This document shows, piece after piece, positions 41,262-51,359 of a stretch of DNA of 64,000 bases. The position numbers and the translations under genes are program-made. Below the pieces are notes generated by a model that saw nothing but the letters and a program-made list of their open reading frames with translations, was not told the origin of the DNA and made no database searches. Each line of letters begins with the position of its first letter. Position 1 is the first letter of the stretch. The stretch is from positions 65,588-129,587 of the forward strand of contig CASFRV010000008.1 in assembly GCA_949297215.1 (NCBI GenBank). Direction: 5' to 3'. This DNA comes from an uncultured Bacteroidales bacterium. GTDB taxonomy: Bacteria; Bacteroidota; Bacteroidia; Bacteroidales; Bacteroidaceae.

Positions 41262-42185
41262 ATGACCACATCACGCCCCCGCCCCCTTGGCGCCCTGCTC
41301 GCGCTGCTCATGCTTCTTGCCCTGCTGCCCGCCGTGCGCCTGCACGCCGCACCCACGCATGCCGACACGCTCTACAACCAGGCCGTCGTCGACGTGCAGG
41401 AACACATGACCACCCTGCGCAGCCTCAACGCCCTCTACGGCCACATCGCAGCCATAAAGAGCCGCATCGAAGCCATGCAAAGCGAAGCCGCCGACGCGCT
41501 GGCAGCCGCCGCGGCCGACCAACAGGACGCCATCGAAGCCCTCGAAGCCCAAGAAGAGGCCATCTACGCCGAAGGGCTCGAAGCCTCGGCCGAGTTTGAC
41601 CGCAAGTACCAGGAAGCCATGCAGGAGAACCCCGCCGACTACGAGGCCATCCTTGCCGCACAACGTGAGCTCGACGCCCGCCGCGCCGAGCTCGACGCCC
41701 GCACGCAAACGGCCCGCAAGGCATACGAGGCCACCGTCGAGGCCATCGCCAACGTGCTCGACGGGCTCTCGGCCAGCCTGGGCGCACGCCTGCCCGCCCT
41801 CGAAGCCGACGGCGAGCGGGCCGAAGAAATACGCAAAGCCCTCGCCGAATATGAAAACGCCTGGGCCGCCGCCACCGACGCCCAGCGCGAAAGCGAGAGC
41901 GGCCAAGCCCTGAGCAAGGCGGCCGGCGCCGCAGGGCAGGGCATTGCCGTGTGGATCGAAGGAACCAACTATGACGCCTTGGCGCGCGCCCTGGCCGAAG
42001 CGCTCAAAGCCTTTCTCGACTATGTGACGGCCATCGACGCAGCGCCTGCCGCCCCCGACGCACGCGCCGACGTCTACGACACGGCGGGCCGCCTCCGCCT
42101 GAAAAACGCCACGGCTGCCGAAGCCGCACGCACCCTGCCCCAAGGCATATATATCGTGCAGGGACGACGGGTGGCCATACGCTGA
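41262..42185 (+). CDS. Secreted coiled-coil protein with C-terminal sorting-like tail
   Basis: 307 residues. A twin-Arg-free signal peptide (LGALLALLMLLALLPAVRLHA) precedes a long alanine/glutamate-rich coiled coil (residues about 40-190). The end VYDTAGRLRLKN ... LPQGIYIVQGRRVAIR resembles a type IX secretion C-terminal domain, shortened. Function unknown. It starts 73 bases after mfd. A TATCTTCG box at 41209-41216 may be its promoter. Confidence 0.65.
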   Translation: MTTSRPRPLGALLALLMLLALLPAVRLHAAPTHADTLYNQAVVDVQEHMTTLRSLNALYGHIAAIKSRIEAMQSEAADALAAAAADQQDAIEALEAQEEAIYAEGLEASAEFDRKYQEAMQENPADYEAILAAQRELDARRAELDARTQTARKAYEATVEAIANVLDGLSASLGARLPALEADGERAEEIRKALAEYENAWAAATDAQRESESGQALSKAAGAAGQGIAVWIEGTNYDALARALAEALKAFLDYVTAIDAAPAAPDARADVYDTAGRLRLKNATAAEAARTLPQGIYIVQGRRVAIR

Positions 42186-42358
42186 CGGCCCACAACCAAC
42201 CCATCGGGCCGGTCGCACCTGCGGCCAGCCTTTTTTGCGCCCTTGCCGCGACGGGCTGGCGGCCGGCGGGAGCAACCGCCAGCTGGGACATCGCGCCGCG
42301 AAGCCGGGACGGCGACGCCCGCGTCCGACTTTAAAAATACATAAAACGCGGCGTGCGC

Positions 42359-42389
42359 TTGGCCTCGTCGGGCGGGGGGCGTATCTTTG
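42359..42389 (+). promoter_or_regulatory. Promoter of the DUF3298-type gene
   Basis: TTG (42359-42361), 20 bases, TATCTTTG (42382-42389). Confidence 0.8.
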
Positions 42390-42462
42390 CCGGCAATAAT
42401 CAGCCGAGGAGCCTCCGGCCGTTTGGCCGCGCGCCGGCTCCCACGCATTATCAACAAACAAG

Positions 42463-43299
42463 ATGAAACACCTCTCAGCCCTGGCCCTGCTGCTTCTGCT
42501 CTTCGCGGGCAGCGCACGGGCCGACCGTCCCCATTGGACGAACGACACCATTGCCCTTGAACGCATCACCGCGCAGGACGAGAAACGCATCCGACAGCTG
42601 CACCTCGCTCACTTTAACCTCTCGGCCGACGTGCCCGCCGCCGACACCGTGCTACGTCCGGCCGTGACGCGCTGGATGGGCAGCCTGCTCGAAGCGCAGC
42701 TGGGCGGCAAGGGAGCCAAGACCGGGGCCGCCGCCGGCGAGACGGCCCGCAGCTACGAAAAGCAGTTTATCGGCCGAGCCCGCCGCGACATAAAGGAACA
42801 GCTCAAACTGCGTGACAAGGACGACCCCGCCGCCCGCATCACCTATACCTACGACCTGGCGCTGCGCCGCGTCTACGAGACCGACCGCTTCGTCACCTTC
42901 CGGGCCGAGGCCTACACCTACACGGGCGGAGCCCACGGCATGCAGTATGTGGCCTACGGCACGTTTGTCAAGGCCGACGGCCGCCTGCTCACGTGGAGCG
43001 ACATCGTCAACGCCCGCCGCATGTCGGGCTTCCGTGCCCTCGTGGCCGATGCCCTGATGGGCTACTTCGGCGTGCAGTCGTTCACCGCCATGAAGGAAAA
43101 ACTCCTGGTCGACGGTAAATGCGCGCGCTCGACGTTCCCCCTGCCCGAGGGAACGCCCGGCCTGCTCGCCGACGGGCTCCACGTTCAGTATGCCGACTAC
43201 GAGATAGCCCCCCACGCTGCGGGCATGCCCGGCGTCACCATCACCTACGACCAGATGAAAGGCTTTTGGACGCCCTATGCCGTGAAAATCTGGCGTTGA
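42463..43299 (+). CDS. Secreted DUF3298 (RsiV-like) domain protein
   Basis: 278 residues with a signal peptide (MKHLSALALLLLLFAGSARA). The conserved core RFVTFRAEAYTYTGGAHGMQ matches the DUF3298/RsiV-type domain, and the preceding region is of the DUF4163 type. Such proteins are periplasmic or surface located, and some bind lysozyme or act in envelope stress sensing, but no sigma factor is adjacent. A good promoter lies 75 bases upstream. The following gene starts 18 bases downstream and probably shares its transcript. Confidence 0.75.
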   Translation: MKHLSALALLLLLFAGSARADRPHWTNDTIALERITAQDEKRIRQLHLAHFNLSADVPAADTVLRPAVTRWMGSLLEAQLGGKGAKTGAAAGETARSYEKQFIGRARRDIKEQLKLRDKDDPAARITYTYDLALRRVYETDRFVTFRAEAYTYTGGAHGMQYVAYGTFVKADGRLLTWSDIVNARRMSGFRALVADALMGYFGVQSFTAMKEKLLVDGKCARSTFPLPEGTPGLLADGLHVQYADYEIAPHAAGMPGVTITYDQMKGFWTPYAVKIWR

Positions 43300-43317
43300 A
43301 CATTCACCACATTTCTT

Positions 43318-43923
43318 ATGGACACCACACCCTTTCTTCACGCCACGCCGGCCACCGCGCCCTGGGCCGAAACCGTCCTGCTCGTCGACGCCGACCACCT
43401 GGATCGCGTGGCTTTCGACCTGATTGTCAACTTTGAGCGGATGCTCGAACGGCGCATCCCGACGGGCGACCTGTGCCGGTGGCTCGACTGCGCCGCGCTC
43501 GACGGCGGCTTGCGCCCGGGCAACAACGACGTGCAGGCCGTCTTTCTCCACACAGCCGCCAAAACAGGCCTCAGCCACCTGGCTCCCGGCCGTTTCGCCG
43601 ACGAACTGGACGGCAAGGCCTTCCGCGACAACCTGGGCGAGTTTTCGCTGCTCTCTTTCCCGGTGGAAGAGGTGGTCACGCCCGAAGACTTCTTCGCCCA
43701 GGCGCTCGCAACGCTGGCCGACGCCGCCGAGGTGAAGCGCCTCGTCGTCGTGGCCGACATGGACCGCTGCGGAGCCGACGTGCGCCGCATCGCTGCCAAG
43801 ACCGACGGCAAGGACATCACCCTGCTCACGATGGAGCCCGCCGCAGGCAGCGGTTTCCGCCAGGAGCTGCTGGGCTACTCGCTCATGAGCGCTCTGGGCA
43901 TCAGCTCCGACGAGCTGCGCTGA
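43318..43923 (+). CDS. Conserved Bacteroidales cytoplasmic protein (DUF6621-like)
   Basis: 201 residues, no signal peptide. Contains LLVDADHLDRVAFDLIVNFE, RRIPTGDLCRWLDCAALDGG, FSLLSFPVEEVVTPEDFFAQ and RLVVVADMDRCGADV. I recall this arrangement as a Bacteroidales-restricted family, DUF6621, of unknown function. The alpha/beta pattern hints at a nucleotide- or metal-binding fold, without a recognised motif. It follows the DUF3298-type gene by 18 bases, and the sulfatase starts about 110 bases later. Confidence 0.6.
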   Translation: MDTTPFLHATPATAPWAETVLLVDADHLDRVAFDLIVNFERMLERRIPTGDLCRWLDCAALDGGLRPGNNDVQAVFLHTAAKTGLSHLAPGRFADELDGKAFRDNLGEFSLLSFPVEEVVTPEDFFAQALATLADAAEVKRLVVVADMDRCGADVRRIAAKTDGKDITLLTMEPAAGSGFRQELLGYSLMSALGISSDELR

Positions 43924-44030
43924 CGCACCGCGTCCGCCCCACGCCTCCTCCCCGCCACATCGCGCCGCGCCACGGCCGGCGCGCAACTCCCCGAAACACG
44001 TTTCACACGTCAACAAAAACCACCCACACC

Positions 44031-46202
44031 ATGAAAAGCCCCCTCCTGCTCCCCGCCCTCGGGCTGGCCGCGGCCAGCGCTGCCACAGCGCAAACGACGG
44101 CCGAACGGCCGAACGTGATCCTGCTCGTAGCCGACGACCTCGGCTACGGCGACCTCTCCTGCTACGGCGCCGAGCGCGTGGCCACGCCCCACGTGGACGC
44201 CCTCGCGGCCGACGGCGTGCGCTTCACCGACGCCCACGCCGTGGCCTCGACCAGCACGCCCTCGCGCTACTCGCTGCTGACGGGCGAATACTGCTTCCGC
44301 CAGCCGGGCACCGACATCGCCACGGGCGACGCAGGCATGATCATCTCCCCGGAAAAATACACGCTCGCCGACATGTTCAAGAGCCAGGGCTACACGACAG
44401 CCGCCATCGGCAAATGGCATCTGGGGCTGGGCAGCCAGACGGGCCGGCAAGACTGGAACGGAAAGCTCGACGAGCACCTCGCCGACCTGGGGTTCGACTA
44501 TCACTACATCATGGCCGCCACGGCCGACCGCGTGCCCTGCGTATGGATTGAGAACGGACGCGTGGCAAACTACGACGCCTCGGCACCCATCTCGGTGAGC
44601 TACTCGAAAAACTTTGCGGGGGAACCCACGGGCGCAGCCAACCCCGAACTGCTCACGAAACTCCGCCCCAGCCACGGACACAACCAAAGCATCGTCAACG
44701 GCATCAGCCGCATCGGATACATGAAAGGCGGAGGCAAGGCGCTCTGGAAGGACGAAAACATAGCCGACAGCATCGCGGCGCATGCCGTCGCTTTCATCGA
44801 AGAGCACCAGGAGAGCCCTTTCTTCATGTATCTCTGCACGAACGATGTGCACGTGCCACGCTGGCCGCACGACCGCTTCCGCGGCCAAAGCCCCATGGGC
44901 TTGCGCGGCGACGCCATCCTGCAATTCGACTGGACCGTGGGCCGCATACGCGAAGCCCTCAAACGCCTCGGCCTTGACGAAAACACGCTCATCATCCTGA
45001 CGAGCGACAACGGGCCCGTTCTCGACGACGGCTACCAGGACCAGGCTGTGGCGCTGGCCGGCGGCCATAAACCCGGCGGGCCCTGGCGCGGCGGAAAATA
45101 CAGCGCGTTCGAAGCCGGCACAGCCGTCCCGTTCATCGTGAGCTGGCCCGGACATACGCCTGCCGGAAAGGTGAGCGACGCGCTCGTTTCCCATATCGAC
45201 GACATGGCTTCGCTCGCACGGCTCATCGGAGCGAAAATTCCGCTGGACGCCGGCATCGACAGCCGCGACCACCTCGATACGTGGCTCGGGACATCGGACG
45301 AGCCGCGCGCCTTTGCCGTCGAAATGGCACAGAACCACGCTCTCTCGCTGCGCACGGCACGCTGGAAATATATCGAGCCCAGCAGCGGCGCCGCCAAAAA
45401 CGCAAATACGGGCATCGAGACGGGCTACCTGAAGCAGCCCCAGCTCTACGACATGCAGGCATCGCCCTACGAGGGGCAGAACGTCTATGCCACAGAGCCC
45501 GAAGCAGCCCGCGAGATGCAGGAGATGCTGGCCCGCGTGCGCGTGCCCTATGAGAGCGGCGACACGTGCTTCTGGTACTATCTGACCACACCCCGCCGTG
45601 CCTCGCGCTACACCACATCGAAGGGAGCGGGCAGGGGGCTCGTGGGAGAAGCCACCCCGCAGGGCGAGGCTTCGCAGTGGAAGTTTGTGAGCCGCAGCGA
45701 CGGCAGCTACGACATCATCAACCGTGCGGACGGCTCCTACATCGCCCCCACGGCTGCCAAGCGCTCGCAGCTGACCACCAGCGCCACACAGCCCGCCCGG
45801 GGCTGGAACTTCACGACTACCGGCGACATGGCATGCCTGCTGGCCATCGCCGCAGGCGATGCCGCACAGATGAACCAGAGCGACGCCAGCCGCAATTTTA
45901 TCCTCCTGAACTGGCGGAATGCCAACGACGCCGTGACGGACGTGAACACCACCGACGCGGGATGCCTTTTTGCCGCCGTCATTGCCGGGGCCTCCGCGGA
46001 GGAACCTACGGACGGCATCGAGGACGTTGCCACCGAAGCTGGACGGCTGCACGTGGAAAACGGCCGCATCACGCTCGACGGCTACGAGGGGCCCGTCGCC
46101 GTCTACGACTTCACGGGACGGCGCCTGCCTGACGGGCGTTTGCCCGAAGGCATTCCCTGCATTGTCAAAACAAACGGGAAAATCTTCAAGCTGACACGCT
46201 GA
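44031..46202 (+). CDS. Secreted Ser-type sulfatase with C-terminal accessory domains
   Basis: 723 residues. Signal peptide (to ATAQ), then the alkaline-phosphatase-like sulfatase core: PNVILLVADDLGYGDL, the activation motif S75-T-P-S-R79 in ASTSTPSRYSLLTG, GKWHLG, and LTSDNGP. The Ser would be converted to formylglycine by an anaerobic maturase, not encoded in this window. After residue about 525 comes a trefoil-like domain (YDIINRADGSYIAPT), then YDFTGRRLPDGRLPEG and the end FKLTR, resembling a type IX sorting tail. It probably removes sulfate from host or dietary glycans. It stands alone, without SusC/D. Confidence 0.88.
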   Translation: MKSPLLLPALGLAAASAATAQTTAERPNVILLVADDLGYGDLSCYGAERVATPHVDALAADGVRFTDAHAVASTSTPSRYSLLTGEYCFRQPGTDIATGDAGMIISPEKYTLADMFKSQGYTTAAIGKWHLGLGSQTGRQDWNGKLDEHLADLGFDYHYIMAATADRVPCVWIENGRVANYDASAPISVSYSKNFAGEPTGAANPELLTKLRPSHGHNQSIVNGISRIGYMKGGGKALWKDENIADSIAAHAVAFIEEHQESPFFMYLCTNDVHVPRWPHDRFRGQSPMGLRGDAILQFDWTVGRIREALKRLGLDENTLIILTSDNGPVLDDGYQDQAVALAGGHKPGGPWRGGKYSAFEAGTAVPFIVSWPGHTPAGKVSDALVSHIDDMASLARLIGAKIPLDAGIDSRDHLDTWLGTSDEPRAFAVEMAQNHALSLRTARWKYIEPSSGAAKNANTGIETGYLKQPQLYDMQASPYEGQNVYATEPEAAREMQEMLARVRVPYESGDTCFWYYLTTPRRASRYTTSKGAGRGLVGEATPQGEASQWKFVSRSDGSYDIINRADGSYIAPTAAKRSQLTTSATQPARGWNFTTTGDMACLLAIAAGDAAQMNQSDASRNFILLNWRNANDAVTDVNTTDAGCLFAAVIAGASAEEPTDGIEDVATEAGRLHVENGRITLDGYEGPVAVYDFTGRRLPDGRLPEGIPCIVKTNGKIFKLTR

Positions 46203-46225
46203 CAGCACGTAGCCACCCGACATCG

Positions 46226-46266
46226 GCAGGCGCCCCGAAACCTTAAGGATCGGGGCGCCTGCCTTT
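46226..46266 (+). terminator. Terminator of the sulfatase gene
   Basis: A 12-bp stem (46226-46237 with 46251-46262) with a 13-nt loop, followed by CTTTA. Confidence 0.75.
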
Positions 46267-46385
46267 ATATCCGAAAAACGCGGAGAGAGGAAAGCAAAAA
46301 GAGGGAAAAAGCTTTAAACCCTTTCCGTAAAAGGGCATCTAACGGGGAAACATAACATTCCCTTTTCACCCAAAACTTCTGTATC

Positions 46386-49300
46386 GTGAAAACCTATTCC
46401 GCCTGGGCAGCCGTTTTCGTCGCCACATTGGCTGCCACTCCGGGTGCGACAGCTCCCCAGCTCCCGGCAGACAGTGCTGCCGGCGACTCGCTGCGAAAAC
46501 GCCCCGCTTACGTAAACAACGCCGAACAGCCCTACTTTCCTCCCGTTTTCAACCAGGACGGAGGCTCCTGCGGTTCGGCCTCGCGCATCGGCTACATGTT
46601 CACCTACGAAATCAATGCCCTGCGCGGCGACACGGCCCGCACCCCGGACCATATCTATCCGACGCACTTCACCTGGCTGCTGACAAACAGCAACTCGGGG
46701 AAAGAGGGCATGTCGATGGCCAACGGCGTGCCCAACGCCACGACATACGGCGGAACGACCTATTCGCGCCTCTTCGGCAACCAGGACTGCGGCTCCGACG
46801 ATTTCGGCTGGATGCAAGGCTACGACAAATGGTTTGAAGCCATGCAAAACCGCATTTCGCACAACTCTTTCTCGCCCTATGGGCTCGACACCGAAGAGGG
46901 ACGCGAACTGGTGAAGAACTGGCTCTGGAACCATTGCGGCGACACGACGTTTCACGCGGGCGGCATTTGCGGCATCGGCGTGGCCAGCGCCTGCAAACAA
47001 GGCGACATGGCAGACGACCCCGCCGGAGAGAACAAAGCTGCCGGGCTGGTGGGGAAAAAGTATGTGACACGCTGGGGAGACGGCGTGGACCATGCCCTGA
47101 CCATCGTGGGGTATGACGACCGCGCCGTTTTCGATCTGGACGGTAACGGCTTGTACGGCGAAGCAGACAAGGATGAGCGCGGAGCGTGGATCATCGTCAA
47201 CTCATGGGGCAACCGCTGGGCCAACGAAGGCTTCATCTATTGCCCCTACAAGTACAGCTTTCCCGTGCGGCAGAACGAAGGCGGAGCGTGGAAGCCCGAA
47301 TTTTACCACGCCCGTAAGAACTACCGCCCGCTGCGCACGCTGAAAGTGCGTATGGACTATTCGCGCCGCAGCGAGCTGCGGCTGAGCGTGGGCATTGCCG
47401 CCGATACGACAGCCACAGAGCCGGAGCTCACCGTGGCGATGGAGCATTTCAAATTTGCCGGCGACGGACGCGGCGCGGGCCGCAAGTGGGGGCTGGAAGC
47501 TGCCACGCCTATGTTGGGTCGCTGGGCCGACCGGCGGCTGCACGACGAGCCTATGGAGTTCGGTTACGACCTGACGGATCTATCGGCACGCTTCGACACG
47601 CGGCGGCCGCTGAAATATTTCTTTATCATCGAAACGCGCGACTATGCCATCGGCACGGGGCAGCTCTACGACTGCTCTGTCATCGACTATGAGCTGGACC
47701 GCCGCGGCGTGGAGACGCGCATGCGCTTTGAGCCGGGCACGTTCGTCGACAACGGCGGACGGCGCACCGTCGTTTCGGCCGTGGTGCAGGGCGAACCGCT
47801 GTTTGCCCCGCGCAACCTGCGGGCCGACGGGGCCACGCTGCTGTGGGACGCTCCGCAGACCACTCACTACGCCCTCGACAGTTACGTCGTGTGGCGCGAC
47901 GGCACGGCTGCCGACACGCTGCCCGCCACGCAGCTGCGCTATGCCGCGGCCGACACCGCTGCCACCTATGCCCTGACGGCGCTCTACGCTGCGGGCGACA
48001 CGCTGCTGGCCTCGGCCCGCACGCAGGAGGTGGAGGCCCCGGCTGCCGCACGCGGTGCCGACGACAGGCAGGCCGCCGTCCCCATGGCCCTGCGGCTGAG
48101 GAAGAGCGGCTTCGTCATCCCCGACGTTTTCAGTGCCAACCACGACGAGGCCACGCTCGAATTTTGGCTGAAACCGCGCAAGCTGAAAAACTGGAACCAG
48201 AGCATCGGCAGCGGGTGGGGCAGCTTCCTGATACATGCCAACGCCGACAGTACGCTCTCGGCCGGCTGGGACAACGACAACCGCCTGGACACGCGGCAAC
48301 CCTTCTTCGCCCCGGGCCGGTGGCAGCACCTGGCCTTCGTCGTGAGCCACGACTCGCTCACCGTCTGCCTGAACGGACGCCCCGTGCAAGGGCTGCGGGC
48401 CAAGGGCTATGCCGGGCTGGGCGGCTTTGGCGATTTCCGTTTCGGCACGAGCCGGGACGGGGGCATCGACGGCGACGTGGCCGAAGTGCGCGTGTGGAAG
48501 ACGGCCCGCACGCCCGACGAGATACGCCGCACCATGCGCCTGATCTATGCCGGGGCGGGCATGCCGACGGAGCTGCTGGCCTATTATCGTGGCGACTCGA
48601 TAAGAAAGAACGGCCGCACCCTGCTGCGCGACCATGCCGGCGGCCACCACGCGGCCTTTGCCTCCTATGGCTCGCACAAGACTGCCGGCGACGCTCCCGC
48701 CCTGCGGCCCTACGAGGGCGAGAGCCACATTGAAATTGTCATGGCCCGCGACACGGTGACGGCCGGAGCCACCCTGCGCCCCGAGGCGCGCTGCACGCCC
48801 GACGTGCTCGCCCTGAGCTGGACGGCAACGGGGGCCGGGGCCGAGAAGCTGTCCGTGAGCCGCCCCGAGCTGTGCTTCACGAAGACAGGGCGGCAGACCA
48901 TCCGCCTGGAAGCCCGCACCGCCGACGGGCGGACGCTCACGACGGAACGCTCCGTCGTGGTGGAGAAGCCCGCGACCGACGCTGCCTTTGCCCCGATACG
49001 CCTCAGGGGAGCTGCGGGCGAGCGCATCACCTTTGCACCGCTCCACCCGCTGCCGGGCTGGTGCTACGAATGGTCGCTGCCGGGCGGCGAGGAAACGTCG
49101 GCCCGCACGATGCTGGCCGCCACCACCTATCCCACGGCAGGCACCTACGAGGTGAGCCTGCGCGCGACGCCGCCCGACGGCGGACGGAGCCGGCGGACGA
49201 CGCAGACGTTTACGGTGGAGAACGTGGCACCCGTGGCCGACTTTGCTCTGACACCGATGACGCTCCTGAAAGGCGAAACAGCCACGCTCACCGACCGGAG

Positions 49301-50723
49301 CCGGTACGCACCGCTCAGCTGGGCGTGGAGCGTGAGCCGTCCTGGCGACACGCTGCGGATCGAAGGCGCCGAGCCCACTCTGCGGCCGCTGCACCCGGGC
49401 GTTTACGACGTGACGCTCACGGCGACGAACGAAAAGGGAAGCGGAACGAAAACCGTGAGGCGCGCGCTCACCGTGTGCAACGCCGACAGCAAGAATGGCC
49501 TGAGCCTGAACACGGCGACGGCTGCCATCGCCACGGAGCGTGCGCCCTATGCGGGCGAGGCAACGGGCATGACCTTGGAATGGTGGATGCACCCGGCGGC
49601 CGATGGCTCCGTGCTACGCATCGGCGAGGGGGCTGAAACGTGGACCATCGGCACCACCGGCGGGGGCAGCCTCAGCCTGACGGCCGACAGCACGACGGTG
49701 AGCTCGCCCGGCGGCTTTGTGACGGCCGGCGAGTGGCACCATTATGCCGTGGTGTTCGACGAGGGCCGTGTGACGTTCTACCGCGACGGCATGCCCGGTC
49801 GTGAGCAAAAGTTGAAGAAAGGGAAGAAACGCATCGGCGGCCTGCCTGCCATCGGCCACCTGCGCATCTGGGGCGACGGCGGGCCGGCAGGCTCCGTGAT
49901 CGACGAGGTGCGCCTCTGGAAGAAAGCCCTCACGACAGACGAGCTGCGCACGTATGCCAACGCACCCGTGGCCGACGTGGCGCGGGCCGAACGCGAAGAC
50001 AGCCTGACGCTCTATTACGACTGCAACCAGGGGAGCGGCGACCTGACGGATGCCACCTCGAACCGGCTGACGGGCCGCCGCACGGGCTTCGGACCCGACG
50101 GTGACGCCTGGGGCCTGTCGCGCGGCGTGTTCTCGCTCGATTTTGACGGACAGGCCGAGGACGTATCGGAACTTTATCTGCCGCCATCGACACGCCCCTT
50201 TGCCACCGACGGCACGAGCGTCAACAAAAACAACCGCAAACGCTTCCTGGCATTGGCAACGGGAAGCGGAGGAAAAACATGGTGCATGGAAAACGCCGTG
50301 GAGAGCGACAGCATACGCACGGGCTTCCATGTGGACGTGGCAAAGGGCCGGGCGCTGTGCGTTTTCACCGAATGGGACGGATTTGCCAAAACGCTGGACA
50401 ACCATAAGATTTATTGCACGGCCACGCTGCCGGCCGGTACGTACGAGCTGGAAGTGGTGCCTTACTCCGACTTTACGGCCGATGCCTCGCGGCTGGCCGT
50501 GGCCAAGGGCACGAAGCTCGACGGCGGTGCCGACGGAGAGGGATGGCTGGCAAACGTTCCGCTCAGCTGCCGGCGCACGCGCTTTACCGTGGAAGAAAGC
50601 GGGAACGTGAGCATGGGCATCGTGGCCAACCTGGAAGGACGCGGGGGCTTGGCCCTCGAACGCATCGTGCTGCGGCGCCTCGTCGGGCAGAACGGCAACG
50701 GACAGGACGGGCAAGGGCTCTGA
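46386..50723 (+). CDS. Very large secreted papain-family (C1) protease with LamG and PKD domains
   Basis: 1445 residues from a GTG at 46386, with signal peptide to about residue 23. The C1A-like protease domain has the oxyanion Gln57 and nucleophile Cys62 in VFNQDGGSCGSAS, catalytic His in GVDHALTIVGYDD and Asn in AWIIVNSWGN. After residue about 560 follows a LamG/concanavalin-like domain (LEFWLKPRK to VAEVRVWK), then two PKD-like repeats (about 810-1040), a second LamG domain (LEWWMHPAADG to IDEVRLWKK) and a C-terminal segment with LPAGTYELEVVPYS. The layout suggests a cell-surface or secreted enzyme that binds glycans or matrix and cuts protein. It lies between terminators. Confidence 0.8.
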   Translation: MKTYSAWAAVFVATLAATPGATAPQLPADSAAGDSLRKRPAYVNNAEQPYFPPVFNQDGGSCGSASRIGYMFTYEINALRGDTARTPDHIYPTHFTWLLTNSNSGKEGMSMANGVPNATTYGGTTYSRLFGNQDCGSDDFGWMQGYDKWFEAMQNRISHNSFSPYGLDTEEGRELVKNWLWNHCGDTTFHAGGICGIGVASACKQGDMADDPAGENKAAGLVGKKYVTRWGDGVDHALTIVGYDDRAVFDLDGNGLYGEADKDERGAWIIVNSWGNRWANEGFIYCPYKYSFPVRQNEGGAWKPEFYHARKNYRPLRTLKVRMDYSRRSELRLSVGIAADTTATEPELTVAMEHFKFAGDGRGAGRKWGLEAATPMLGRWADRRLHDEPMEFGYDLTDLSARFDTRRPLKYFFIIETRDYAIGTGQLYDCSVIDYELDRRGVETRMRFEPGTFVDNGGRRTVVSAVVQGEPLFAPRNLRADGATLLWDAPQTTHYALDSYVVWRDGTAADTLPATQLRYAAADTAATYALTALYAAGDTLLASARTQEVEAPAAARGADDRQAAVPMALRLRKSGFVIPDVFSANHDEATLEFWLKPRKLKNWNQSIGSGWGSFLIHANADSTLSAGWDNDNRLDTRQPFFAPGRWQHLAFVVSHDSLTVCLNGRPVQGLRAKGYAGLGGFGDFRFGTSRDGGIDGDVAEVRVWKTARTPDEIRRTMRLIYAGAGMPTELLAYYRGDSIRKNGRTLLRDHAGGHHAAFASYGSHKTAGDAPALRPYEGESHIEIVMARDTVTAGATLRPEARCTPDVLALSWTATGAGAEKLSVSRPELCFTKTGRQTIRLEARTADGRTLTTERSVVVEKPATDAAFAPIRLRGAAGERITFAPLHPLPGWCYEWSLPGGEETSARTMLAATTYPTAGTYEVSLRATPPDGGRSRRTTQTFTVENVAPVADFALTPMTLLKGETATLTDRSRYAPLSWAWSVSRPGDTLRIEGAEPTLRPLHPGVYDVTLTATNEKGSGTKTVRRALTVCNADSKNGLSLNTATAAIATERAPYAGEATGMTLEWWMHPAADGSVLRIGEGAETWTIGTTGGGSLSLTADSTTVSSPGGFVTAGEWHHYAVVFDEGRVTFYRDGMPGREQKLKKGKKRIGGLPAIGHLRIWGDGGPAGSVIDEVRLWKKALTTDELRTYANAPVADVARAEREDSLTLYYDCNQGSGDLTDATSNRLTGRRTGFGPDGDAWGLSRGVFSLDFDGQAEDVSELYLPPSTRPFATDGTSVNKNNRKRFLALATGSGGKTWCMENAVESDSIRTGFHVDVAKGRALCVFTEWDGFAKTLDNHKIYCTATLPAGTYELEVVPYSDFTADASRLAVAKGTKLDGGADGEGWLANVPLSCRRTRFTVEESGNVSMGIVANLEGRGGLALERIVLRRLVGQNGNGQDGQGL

Positions 50724-50759
50724 GCCCGCCCGTCGGCCGCTGAAAGCGACATAAAACAA

Positions 50760-50798
50760 TCCGCGCGGAAGCTCTCGCAAAGGGAACTTCCGCGCGGA
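50760..50798. terminator. Bidirectional terminator
   Basis: A 12-bp stem (50760-50771 with 50787-50798) between the protease gene and the convergent DUF5606 gene. Confidence 0.75.
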
Positions 50799-50817
50799 TG
50801 CGTTTATGCGTGTTGCG

Positions 50818-51276
50818 TCACTCGGCTGCGGGGGCGTCGGCAGCTGTTTCTGCCGAAGCGGGCTCGGCAGCCTCGGCCGTTTCGTCGACAAAGCTGGTGT
50901 AGCCGTTGGCAGCCAGGATGTTGTACCACTGGATGAGCTTGCGGATGTCGCTCGTGCGGACGCGGTCGCGGTCGTACTCGGGCAGCACGTCGGCCATGAA
51001 CGAGGCGAGCTCCTCGGGCGTGGCCGATTTGTAGCTGAGCTCCACCAGACCGCCGTTCTGACGCTTGCTGATGTTTTCAAAAACCTGCATCAAGGGCACT
51101 TCGTCGCCCTCGGTGTACATGGAAACGTCGTTGAGCGAGGTGACGCGGTCGCGCGCACCGGCCGGCACGCGTCGTTTGGCAGCATCGACCGTCTCGACGA
51201 TGAGCATGCCCCGGCCCTGCGACAGCAGTTTGTACAAGCCGGGCTTTCCTGCGATGGAAAGAATCGTATCTTGCAT
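50818..51276 (-). CDS. DUF5606 family protein
   Basis: 152 residues. MQDTILSIAGKPGLYKLLSQ and GRGMLIVETVD are the recognisable start of DUF5606, a Bacteroidetes family of unknown function. LPEYDRDRVRTSDIRKLIQWY is the conserved second part, followed by a low-complexity Ala/Glu tail. Cytoplasmic. It is encoded right after coaE on the same strand, with its own -7 box at 51308-51315. Confidence 0.88.
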   Translation of the reverse strand: MQDTILSIAGKPGLYKLLSQGRGMLIVETVDAAKRRVPAGARDRVTSLNDVSMYTEGDEVPLMQVFENISKRQNGGLVELSYKSATPEELASFMADVLPEYDRDRVRTSDIRKLIQWYNILAANGYTSFVDETAEAAEPASAETAADAPAAE

Positions 51277-51307
51277 TTTTCGTTAAATGAAATGGTTAGA
51301 ATTGGCG

Positions 51308-51315
51308 CAAAGGTA
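51308..51315 (-). promoter_or_regulatory. -7 box of the DUF5606 gene
   Basis: TACCTTTG on the minus strand, 32 bases upstream of the ATG. Confidence 0.65.
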
Positions 51316-51359
51316 CGCCTTTGGAGGGAGATGCAGAGAGGCGGCTGCTCTAAAAAATC

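Noticed and set aside
37823-41368. 1181-codon open frame antisense to mfd
   Set aside because: A GC-rich shadow of a well-supported gene. Composition is His/Ala/Gly-rich with no domain.
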